A DNA stretch of 64,000 nt from NCBI GenBank assembly GCA_026129525.1, contig JAHCHW010000006.1, positions 269,942 to 333,941 of the forward strand. Reading direction: 5' to 3'. A program made the position numbers and the translations under genes. The notes below the pieces were generated by a model, which was not told the DNA's origin, did not search any database, and saw only the letters and a list, made by a program, of their open reading frames with translations. Shown here piece by piece: positions 56,849 through 63,843 of the stretch (position 1 is the first letter of the stretch; each line of letters begins with the position of its first letter). The stretch is from Chitinophagales bacterium. Lineage in GTDB: Bacteria; Bacteroidota; Bacteroidia; Chitinophagales; LD1.

Positions 56849-57582
56849 TAGTAGAGAAAAATTCGATTGATTATTTGGCTGGCTTTTCACCAATCAGGTG
56901 CGACACGCACTTTAAGCACAATATAAAACTAGCTGACAAGTTTTTTTCAAATGATAAAATTAGTTGGGTATCGCTTGGTTCGGTATTAGAGGATGTTCAA
57001 AATGGAATGAATGTCAAAACAGATTTTTATTCAATGGAAGAAACTGACATTTTGTATCTGTCGGTTTCTCAAATCAAAGAATACGGCTTGATTGAGAAAA
57101 ATCAGAATTTTCTAACTGAAGAAGTGAAAGAACTGAATAGTTTCTTTGAGTTAGTAAATGATATGGTTCTTACAACCCGTTCAGGAACAATCGGTGTTGC
57201 ACTTTCAACCAATCATCCTTCATTCAATTTTGATGAAAGAACTTATGTTGCTTCGGGTTTCGTAATTGTTTCAAAAATTAAAGAAGGTTTTTCTGCCAAC
57301 GTAATTGCCAATTACATAAACCTGTTTGATGTTCAAAAATACCTTACAGCAATGGCGGCAGGTGCTTGTCAGAAAAACATTGCTCAACCGACAATCAAAA
57401 ATCTTCCGATTCCCGAAGTGCTTTTGAAGAACAAGGGTGATTTTGAGAAGTATTTCAACGAATATGAAACAAAAAGTTTGGGAATTTTAAAACAGGTTGA
57501 CGAGTTAGAAAGCGAACTGACAGAGCTAAAAGCAGACATTTCAAGCTCCATCAAAAACAAGATTTTAGCTCTATACAAATAA
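56839..57582 (+). CDS. Half-length specificity subunit (HsdS-like)
   Basis: 247 residues, about half a normal HsdS. One target-recognition domain (residues ~40-195: ISWVSLGSVLEDVQNGMN, VLTTRSGTIGVAL, IAQPTIKNLPIPE) is followed by one conserved coiled-coil helix (GILKQVDELESELTELK, ending NKILALYK). A single TRD could work as a homodimer reading a symmetrical bipartite site. The stop is natural, not a frameshift. Its start overlaps the RM stop by 10 bases. Confidence 0.8.
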   Translation: MAIVVEKNSIDYLAGFSPIRCDTHFKHNIKLADKFFSNDKISWVSLGSVLEDVQNGMNVKTDFYSMEETDILYLSVSQIKEYGLIEKNQNFLTEEVKELNSFFELVNDMVLTTRSGTIGVALSTNHPSFNFDERTYVASGFVIVSKIKEGFSANVIANYINLFDVQKYLTAMAAGACQKNIAQPTIKNLPIPEVLLKNKGDFEKYFNEYETKSLGILKQVDELESELTELKADISSSIKNKILALYK

Positions 57583-57606
57583 CTTTAAAGGTATATTTCC
57601 TGCCTT

Positions 57607-57629
57607 AGCCCTTTCCCAAAGGGCTTTTT
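57607..57629 (+). terminator. Terminator after the RM genes
   Basis: AGCCCTTT (57607-57614), loop CCC, AAAGGGCT (57618-57625), then TTTT. It separates the RM pair from the transposase gene 15 bases further on. Confidence 0.85.
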
Positions 57630-57643
57630 AATTTTTAGAAGTT

Positions 57644-58945
57644 ATGCAAGTTCAAACGAGAAAATCTTACGATACAAGAGTAAAGTATTTAGTCCGCAAA
57701 GGATTGTTGCCCGACATTTACCGCAAACAAATTCACCGCAGTTTAATAAGCAAGTGGAAAAAGGAAGAACCAGAGAAGTATATCGGTTATGAATTGAACG
57801 ACAATATTGAAGAACTCTATGAGTTGATGAAGAAAATTTCGGAAGACCAACTCATGCAAAAAACTTTGAGAAGTTTTTATCGCATCAATAAAACGCTGAA
57901 AGACATTATCGGAACAGGCAGAGAATATGTAAACAAACTCAAAGAACATAAATACAAAGTTGTTGATTCCATTCAGCGATGCAGAAAAACAATCGGTATC
58001 GGCAAAGCGATAAAATTGATTGGTATCAGTCGAAGCACTTACCGAACTTGGGCAATGGAAACATTTTTCAGGTGCGGTCAATCAGTTGTCAAACTTTGCA
58101 ACAATGCTTATCCGCAACAGTTGACAGTTAATGAAGTGCATCGGATGCACAAAATGCTGTCTAACAAAAAGTATTTGCACTGGCCAATTATTTCTGTCGC
58201 TTACTACGGCATGAAAAAATCATTATTAAAAGCCCATCCGAACACTTGGTATAAGTATGCACGGTTGATGAAAATTAAACGTTGCCGAAAGAAAAAGTTT
58301 GTAAAGAAATATGATGAAGGATTGAGAGCAGAAGCACCAAACGAAAAATGGCATGCAGACATCACAGAAATTCAAACAGCAGACGGTAAGACATCATACA
58401 TTTATTTTGTGGTGGACAATTATTCTCGTTACATAACATCGTGGCGAGTTGCGAGTAAAATTTCAGCAAAAATTCGTTTGGAAACATTCATTGAAACAAT
58501 CCGTAACGCAGGACTTGAACCAACCAAGACAGACGAAACAGCAACCGAATTGATTGTTGACGGTGGCAGCGAAAACAACAACAAGAAAGTTGAAACCTTC
58601 ATCGAAAAATATCCTATAGAGAAGTTAGTAGCACTTAAAGATATTTTAGCTTCCAACGCAATGGTGGAATCGCTCAACAAGCTGATTAAATACGATTACC
58701 TTTTTCCAAAACAGTTGCAAAATCAAACACAGCTTAGAAATTATATGAGGGACTTTGTAATTCCCGACTACAACACTAGGCGACCACACGGCTCACTAAG
58801 CGGACTAACACCAGAAGAAGCATACCGACAGAAAAAAGTGAACTTCAAAAAAATCAGAGAAAAAATGGTTGCCGCACACAAAGACAGAATTTGCTACAAC
58901 AGAACACATCAATGTTTGGGTTGTCCGTTCGGTTGCAAACGATGA
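57644..58945 (+). CDS. DDE transposase (IS3/IS481-like integrase core)
   Basis: 433 residues. The N-terminal half has helical DNA-binding features (IGKAIKLIGISRSTYRTW). The rve-type catalytic core has D239 in HADITEI, D306 in VDGGSEN and E342 in NAMVESLNK, a D-x66-D-x35-E spacing, then DYNTRRPHGSLSGLTPEEAY. The C-terminus has CLGCPFGCKR, a possible zinc knuckle. The frame is intact. I found no terminal inverted repeats or target duplication, so whether it forms a movable IS alone is unclear. It follows the RM terminator by 15 bases. Confidence 0.85.
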   Translation: MQVQTRKSYDTRVKYLVRKGLLPDIYRKQIHRSLISKWKKEEPEKYIGYELNDNIEELYELMKKISEDQLMQKTLRSFYRINKTLKDIIGTGREYVNKLKEHKYKVVDSIQRCRKTIGIGKAIKLIGISRSTYRTWAMETFFRCGQSVVKLCNNAYPQQLTVNEVHRMHKMLSNKKYLHWPIISVAYYGMKKSLLKAHPNTWYKYARLMKIKRCRKKKFVKKYDEGLRAEAPNEKWHADITEIQTADGKTSYIYFVVDNYSRYITSWRVASKISAKIRLETFIETIRNAGLEPTKTDETATELIVDGGSENNNKKVETFIEKYPIEKLVALKDILASNAMVESLNKLIKYDYLFPKQLQNQTQLRNYMRDFVIPDYNTRRPHGSLSGLTPEEAYRQKKVNFKKIREKMVAAHKDRICYNRTHQCLGCPFGCKR

Positions 58946-59112
58946 AACCGACAAACAAAAACTTTCAGTGAAAGAAAGCCGAAAAAAATCTTTGCGACTT
59001 TGACTTGATAAAGTAGAATTTTTCGTAAACTTGACTGTTGTATGAGCATGTTTCTAATAAGAAACATAAAGTGATGTGAAGTTCTGTGAAATCACATGAG
59101 GACAGCCAAGCA

Positions 59113-59178
59113 TTTGCACTCACATTTGCTTTTGCTCCACGCAAAAATCAAAGCAGCAAAAGCAAAAGAGAGTGCAAA
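59113..59178. repeat. Two-part hairpin element C, downstream of the transposase
   Basis: Outer arms TTTGCACTC (59113-59121) and GAGTGCAAA (59170-59178), ACA opposite AGA, inner arms TTTGCTTTTGCT (59125-59136) and AGCAAAAGCAAA (59155-59166), loop of 18 bases beginning CCACGCA. Same construction as element A at 54277, with every arm perfectly complementary but different in sequence. Immediately followed by ACCAACGCAC, a string also found just before element A. Confidence 0.7.
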
Positions 59179-59230
59179 CCAACGCACGGACAGTTACTCA
59201 TAAACGGACAGACACAACATCGGACGAAAA

Positions 59231-59391
59231 AGAAGCCCAGCTGCCAACATCGGTTTTGCGAAATGGCGGGGGACGTGCTTCTACGACAGCTTAGTGGTTA
59301 ACCGAAGTGATGTGCTTCTATGAAAATTTTGTGCTTAGATGCCGCCACTCCGCAAAGCCGAAAAACGTTAGCGGTCAGGCTAAAAGACGAC
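59231..59391. repeat. attC-like element D
   Basis: Long imperfect inverted repeat: CYGCYAAC-type end at 59241-59248, arm 59251-59269 (CGGTTTTGCGAAATGGCGG) against 59342-59360 with one T.G and two A.C mismatches, and GTTAGCGG at 59367-59374. The 72-base middle contains AGTGGTTAACCGAAGTGATG and TGCTTCTATG. The flanks AGAAGCCC (5') and TMAKGCTAAAWGAC (3') are shared with element E at 60187. About the size of larger integron attC sites. Confidence 0.65.
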
Positions 59392-59420
59392 ACCACAACC
59401 AATAACAGAAATCAAAAATT

Positions 59421-60179
59421 ATGAGCAAACAAAGATTTTTTATAGCGACAAGTGGAAATGACGATGAAGCATACAGAGAAGCAATGCAGTATGCTTGTAA
59501 ACTTGCTGACAAAGACCCAGAAATAAAAAGAGTGGTTTTGTTAGTTCATACCAAACAAAATACGGGATGGTTTGAAAGGATTTTTGGCAGAGAAATAGAG
59601 AAACGATTATTCAACGGAACAACATTCAAAAATTGCAGACCTGTTTTCAAGTTTGAGACCAAAAAAACATACAACGACAGCTACACTCCTTCTGAAATTG
59701 TAATAACCTGCGGACTTGACAGTGAAGACGTTCTTCCTATTGACGACTTTTATTCAGTAAAAGCAATAATTGCAATCCCTTGGCTCGCTAACGGTTTAGA
59801 CAAGTGGGTGAAAACTTGGAACCCGACTGAAATAAGGGGAAATCAACAAGAAGTAGCAGCATATCCTGAACCGACTTGTGTTGTAAAAAAAGCAATGCAA
59901 CACTTAACTTATAGCATAAATATGTCAACAGGCATTTCCCATCTGTCAGACGAAGAACAAGCCAAGACATACATTCTTGCTCTGCACAAGTATGAAAACA
60001 AGTTAGACGCTGACATTGTTGGAGCTTACCTTGTAAGAGAACTAAATTGGGACACTGACCACGCAAAAGACATTGAAAAATTAATCAACACACTAAACAA
60101 CGGTAAATACTTTCAAGGTGGCAGAAGGACAGGACTTCAAAACTATTACAAACAATGGAAACAAGAATGTGGACAATAA
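59421..60179 (+). CDS. Orphan protein of unknown function between two attC-like elements
   Basis: 252 residues, starting MSKQRFFIATSGNDDEAYRE. The first ~130 residues look like an alpha/beta Rossmann-type sensor or binding domain (KRVVLLVHTKQNTGW, IVITCGLDSEDVLPIDDFYS). The last ~80 are helical (HLSDEEQAKTYILALHKYEN, LNNGKYFQGGRRTGLQNYYK) and form a separate conserved-looking domain. No known catalytic motif. It stands alone between elements D and E, in the same orientation as their GTTAGCGG ends, the position of a gene in an integron-type cassette. Role not recognised. Confidence 0.8.
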   Translation: MSKQRFFIATSGNDDEAYREAMQYACKLADKDPEIKRVVLLVHTKQNTGWFERIFGREIEKRLFNGTTFKNCRPVFKFETKKTYNDSYTPSEIVITCGLDSEDVLPIDDFYSVKAIIAIPWLANGLDKWVKTWNPTEIRGNQQEVAAYPEPTCVVKKAMQHLTYSINMSTGISHLSDEEQAKTYILALHKYENKLDADIVGAYLVRELNWDTDHAKDIEKLINTLNNGKYFQGGRRTGLQNYYKQWKQECGQ

Positions 60180-60186
60180 CAAATAA

Positions 60187-60347
60187 AGAAGCCCGAACCG
60201 CTAACAGCCGTTTGCCGCAATGGGGGTAGAAGTGGTTAAATCAAGTGCTATGCTTCCATCAAAGTTTGTGCTTGGTTGACAGTTTTGTGCTCCGAAATCC
60301 CCCACTGCGGCAAGCGGCAAACCGTTAGCGGTAATGCTAAATGACAG
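60187..60347. repeat. attC-like element E
   Basis: CCGCTAAC (60198-60205) pairs perfectly with GTTAGCGG (60324-60331). Inside, 60207-60226 (starting GCCGTTTGCCGC) pairs with 60299-60318 over 20 positions with one T.G and one A.C mismatch, and a five-base bulge AAACC sits on the right side only. The central region shares AAGTG, TGCTTC and TTTGTGCTT with element D. Arms differ from D but keep pairing. Confidence 0.68.
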
Positions 60348-60600
60348 GTAGTCGTCCATTAATAGCATCTGCAAAAAGTGATAAATCATTTTCCAACTGA
60401 TAATATTCAAACATTCTATTTGATAGCTGAAAATAGAAATTCACTTTTCGACCATTCTTTTCTATTCCGAAACCCATATAAACATCTAATTCTCCGTTGC
60501 TGTAAAATCGATTATATATAAACCCTTTAGGATTAATAATTTTATCGCCATCACATTTTTCAGCTACAAGTGATTTTTTGGGGATTGGGAAAGATGGCAT
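60337..60600 (-). CDS. Small hypothetical protein, antisense-oriented next to element E
   Basis: 87 residues if started at ATG 60600-60598 (MPSFPIPKKSLVAEKCDGDK). Its stop lies just after the GTTAGCGG of element E. It has a plausible alternation of strands (GELDVYMGFGIEKNGRKVNF) and one long C-terminal helix. An upstream extension to 60639 runs antisense to the Rhs gene and is unlikely. No family recognised; possibly the 3' part of a gene cut when the Rhs fragment was joined here. Confidence 0.5.
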   Translation of the reverse strand: MPSFPIPKKSLVAEKCDGDKIINPKGFIYNRFYSNGELDVYMGFGIEKNGRKVNFYFQLSNRMFEYYQLENDLSLFADAINGRLPVI

Positions 60601-63235
60601 CTTAGAGATACAAAAGTATTGCCTTAATCCTTCAACCAATGCAATAGGTACGATAAATTACTATGCTCTTGATGATGCGGGAAACTGGACGATTACTAAC
60701 TTCCCTGCACTTTCTTCCTCCTTAAAACCTATTCATGGAACCGGGTTTATCTCAGTTGGTGATTTTGACGGAGACGGAGCCGTGGATTATATGCTCCACA
60801 CATACTCCGGCTCCAGTGTTAACTCTTACATCTCTTTTCCTGCAAAAAGTATTTTTAATGCCTCGGTAGCTACCCCTTATATTGAGGTGCCAACCAATGA
60901 CGCATGGGTGTTTAATGACGCATTTATTATTGACTTCGATGGAGATGGCAAAAAGGATGTGTTTTACCCGGGCGATACAGAAAGCAAGGTATATACCTTT
61001 TCTAATAGCGGGGGGAGCTATCATTTTGATTTAGCCGCTACCTTGAGTTATCCGAATCTTACCGACTGCAAAAATATTCAGTTTGGGGATTTCAATGGAG
61101 ATGGTAAAACAGATGTATTGAGTTTATTGAAATCAGTTTCTAATCCTGTGTCTGTTGTATGGCTGATTCAATACTCAACAGGTAAAGGATTAACCGACCC
61201 AGTTGTTTTTTCCGAGGCACAGTTTACTGCTGGTGGGGGCTCTTATGGGCTGAACTGGGATGGAGACGAAGAAAATTTAGGTACGAACTACAATTATCAA
61301 TTTGCTCTAAACGCTCCCCAAGAGCTAATTGTGAGCGACTACAACGGAGATGGGAAAAGCGATGTATTATTTAAATGGAATCATCATCCTGGGTGCGATT
61401 TTAATGTAAGGCTATACTATTCAACAGGGCTTAGCTTCAAGAAATTTGAGATGGATATTGGTGCAGAGTTCGGAAATGACTGCATGGTTGGCGACTTTAA
61501 TGGTGACGGGCGGGCGGACTTAACCTTCTACAATACAGAATCCAGTTCCCCCTGCAACACAGGTGTTAATGTAAGCACTAACTACCAATTCTCCTTTAAC
61601 CCGTTCGGGCAAGAGCGGCTCCTGCACAAAATATCAGATGCTTTTAATCAGATTACTCAGTTTAGTTACAAGCCGCTTACAGACCCGGCAGTTCATGTAA
61701 AAGGAACAAGCCACACGTACCCGGTAACGAGCATACAGATACCTATGTATGTGGTAAACAATGTTGCCGTACCCGATGGCATTGGCGGGGTCAGCGCTAC
61801 GGCATATTTTTATACCGATGCTTTGGTTCACCGGGGCGGGCGCGGATTTTTAGGGTTTAAATCTATCCGTAGCTATTCTACAGCTTACAATACAACCAAA
61901 GTTGTTAATAATACCTATGCAAGCCCGTATTACGCGCCTGCTATGGTGAGCGCTGCCACCTCTGTTTCCGGCACTGCGGTAAGCTTTGCTTTAGATTTAT
62001 ACGACCAGATAAACTTAGGCGGCAACCGCTATGCCGTACAAAAGAAGGGCGGCTACACCTATAGCCAACTTACAGGCAGCTATTCTTCTTACACTTATGT
62101 TTATGACCAATATGGCAATATTACCATGTCGAATCAAAATATAAACGGAATTGAAAATACAACAAAATCATTTGTTTATGGGCAGCATGGCACCACTGTA
62201 CCGGCTTTGCCGGAAATGGTTACCACCAACAAAACACGTACCGGCTCACCTGCATACAGCAATACGGTAATGTATGCTTATGACCCTAAAGGACGTGTAA
62301 AAAAACAAACCACAGTTCCCGGGCAAACCTGTAGTGTTGTTACCGATTACAACTATAATGGCTTTGGTAATGTAACTTCAGAAACTACCAATACCGCAAC
62401 AACTACTGGTGGTCTGCGTAGTCAGTATTTTGAATACGACAATTATGGCAGATTTCCCACCGTTATCCGCAATTCTTTGAACCAGAACACACTGGTAGTT
62501 AACGATGAGTATTGGGGTAAACCGCTTTCAGTAACAGGAGTAGATGGTAATATTACTGAGTATGAATACGATGCCTACGGAAGAGTTACCGTCAATACCA
62601 ACCCGCGGGGAAACATCGCTTACTCTATATATGAATGGGACATCAATAGCAATGGCTCTAAATCCATCTACAAAGTTACTACCACCACTGCCGGAAAACC
62701 AACAACGAAAATATGGAATGATGCGTTGGGCAGGGAAGTAAGAAGGCAGGTGATGGGCTTTGGCGGTAACTGGCTTACCGGCAGTACTACCTATACTGCC
62801 AGGGGAAAAGAGCTAACCGTTACCAAACCTTGTTATTCTTTCGAATCGCCTTCGTTCGTAACCAATACGTACGATTACTTGAATAGAAAAGAAACAGTTA
62901 CCGACCATCTTGGCAATACAACATCTCTGTTTTATACATCTCTATGTGATTTTATTCTTTATATTGCTGCAAGAACAGCACTAAATAAGGACTATGACAT
63001 TGCTAAGATTTTAATTTTTCGGGGATACAAAAATGATTTTGTAAATACACTATTGCTTTGTGATATTCCATTCTTAATTGGAACTTCATGTTTTTTCCTG
63101 TTGGATGCAACTATGAATAGCACAGAGCAATCAATAGCTCAATCGGTCTTTAATGGCTTTGATTTGATTATTTTTCAGTTAATATATGCGTTTATTAGTG
63201 TAAAATCTAGCTATGAAAATAGCATGACAAAATAA
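60578..63235 (+). CDS. Rhs/SpvB-type surface protein fragment, altered at both ends
   Basis: 885-residue frame without a signal peptide; the recognisable homology starts only near residue 10 (about base 60605), so the 5' part of a larger gene appears lost. It carries FG-GAP repeats (VGDFDGDGAVDYM, DFDGDGKKDVF, DFNGDGKTDVL, DYNGDGKSDVL, DFNGDGRADLTF) and then YD repeats of Rhs type (YDQYGNITM, YEYDAYGRVTVNT, YDYLNRKETVTDHLGN). From about base 62942 (residue 789) the protein turns into a 97-residue hydrophobic tail (LCDFILYIAARTALNKDYDI, ending SSYENSMTK) instead of the expected hyperconserved Rhs core. It may be a remnant rather than a working toxin. Confidence 0.7.
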   Translation: MGIGKDGILEIQKYCLNPSTNAIGTINYYALDDAGNWTITNFPALSSSLKPIHGTGFISVGDFDGDGAVDYMLHTYSGSSVNSYISFPAKSIFNASVATPYIEVPTNDAWVFNDAFIIDFDGDGKKDVFYPGDTESKVYTFSNSGGSYHFDLAATLSYPNLTDCKNIQFGDFNGDGKTDVLSLLKSVSNPVSVVWLIQYSTGKGLTDPVVFSEAQFTAGGGSYGLNWDGDEENLGTNYNYQFALNAPQELIVSDYNGDGKSDVLFKWNHHPGCDFNVRLYYSTGLSFKKFEMDIGAEFGNDCMVGDFNGDGRADLTFYNTESSSPCNTGVNVSTNYQFSFNPFGQERLLHKISDAFNQITQFSYKPLTDPAVHVKGTSHTYPVTSIQIPMYVVNNVAVPDGIGGVSATAYFYTDALVHRGGRGFLGFKSIRSYSTAYNTTKVVNNTYASPYYAPAMVSAATSVSGTAVSFALDLYDQINLGGNRYAVQKKGGYTYSQLTGSYSSYTYVYDQYGNITMSNQNINGIENTTKSFVYGQHGTTVPALPEMVTTNKTRTGSPAYSNTVMYAYDPKGRVKKQTTVPGQTCSVVTDYNYNGFGNVTSETTNTATTTGGLRSQYFEYDNYGRFPTVIRNSLNQNTLVVNDEYWGKPLSVTGVDGNITEYEYDAYGRVTVNTNPRGNIAYSIYEWDINSNGSKSIYKVTTTTAGKPTTKIWNDALGREVRRQVMGFGGNWLTGSTTYTARGKELTVTKPCYSFESPSFVTNTYDYLNRKETVTDHLGNTTSLFYTSLCDFILYIAARTALNKDYDIAKILIFRGYKNDFVNTLLLCDIPFLIGTSCFFLLDATMNSTEQSIAQSVFNGFDLIIFQLIYAFISVKSSYENSMTK

Positions 63236-63253
63236 TTTCCCACATAGATTCCT

Positions 63254-63261
63254 TACCTTTG
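63254..63261 (+). promoter_or_regulatory. Promoter -7 element of the toxin-antitoxin pair
   Basis: TACCTTTG fits TAnnTTTG, 21 bases before the antitoxin ATG. A -33 TTTG is not evident. Confidence 0.5.
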
Positions 63262-63281
63262 TAACATTCAAAAAGAGCATC

Positions 63282-63491
63282 ATGGAATACATACTCATCC
63301 CTTCAAAATCAAAAAGCGAAACCGCTTTCTTTCTTAGCTTGCTAAAAAAAATGCAGAAAGAAGCATCTACTCTTTCCTCAGATGAAATGGAAGATGTTGC
63401 ATTTATGAGAGCTTTAAAAGAAGCGGAAACTACTTCCAAGGGCAGCTTAAGTAAAGTAAAAGCACATCTCTCAAAAATTGCTAAAGGGTAA
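63282..63491 (+). CDS. Antitoxin of a RelE/ParE-type pair
   Basis: 69 residues, mostly helical and charged (PSKSKSETAFFLSLLKKMQK, DEMEDVAFMRALKEAE), ending KAHLSKIAKG. Size, order (antitoxin first) and the one-base overlap with the next gene (TAATG) are typical of a type II antitoxin that wraps its toxin and represses the operon. Family (RelB/StbD-like or other) not certain. Confidence 0.8.
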   Translation: MEYILIPSKSKSETAFFLSLLKKMQKEASTLSSDEMEDVAFMRALKEAETTSKGSLSKVKAHLSKIAKG

Positions 63492-63757
63492 TGCGTGTTG
63501 AAGTTCAAAAATCCTTTGAAAAGGACATTGAAAAGATAACTGATAAAAAATTGGCGGAACAAGTTGCCTCAGTTATTCAGGAACTTGAAAACTGCAAAGC
63601 AATTACAGAAATCAGAAGTGTAAAAAAGATGAAAGCCAAAGGGCTTTATTTTCGCATTCGTATTGGCAATTATCGCCTTGGTTTAAGCCAAAACCAAAAT
63701 ACAGTTACGCTTCTTCGCTTCATGCATCGTAAAGATATTTACACCTATTTCCCCTAA
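63491..63757 (+). CDS. RelE/ParE-family toxin
   Basis: 88 residues of the RelE fold: MRVEVQKSFEKDIEKITDKK at the start, IRSVKKMKAKGLYFRIRIGN in the middle and LLRFMHRKDIYTYFP at the end, a pattern of ribosome-dependent mRNA interferases. Catalytic residues of this group vary and cannot be assigned here. Coupled to the antitoxin by overlap of start and stop codons. Confidence 0.85.
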   Translation: MRVEVQKSFEKDIEKITDKKLAEQVASVIQELENCKAITEIRSVKKMKAKGLYFRIRIGNYRLGLSQNQNTVTLLRFMHRKDIYTYFP

Positions 63758-63761
63758 AAAA

Positions 63762-63794
63762 TTGCCTGAAAAAGATTTTTTGATTATAAATTTG
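63762..63794 (+). promoter_or_regulatory. Promoter of the last gene
   Basis: TTG (63762-63764), 22-base spacer, TAAATTTG (63787-63794), 49 bases before ATG 63844. Good match to the Bacteroidota consensus. Confidence 0.6.
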
Positions 63795-63843
63795 TAGCAC
63801 ATTGGTAAGCTACTTGATTTTATAAACTAAAAAAACAAACATC

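Larger units (their letters stand above)
58946..59420. other. Non-coding region with structured elements
   Basis: 475 bases without a convincing gene. Contains a short hairpin ATGTTTC/GAAACAT (59048-59067), hairpin element C (59113-59178) and most of attC-like element D (59231-59391). Confidence 0.7.

Noticed and set aside
57583..59070. Transposase as a complete IS with terminal inverted repeats
   Set aside because: No matching terminal repeats or target duplication could be found; ATGTTTC/GAAACAT at 59048-59067 is a local hairpin only.
59086..59301. 71-residue plus-strand open frame
   Set aside because: It runs through hairpin C and the left arm of element D, has biased composition and no domain; the inverted repeats explain the openness.
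59367..59374. Exact match of GTTAGCGG to the integron R' consensus GTTRRRY
   Set aside because: The sixth base is C, not a purine, so it is not a canonical attC; I call it only attC-like.
59231..60347. Elements D and E as rho-independent terminators
   Set aside because: Loops of about 72 bases and no T-run; they share sequence and end motifs, which terminators would not.
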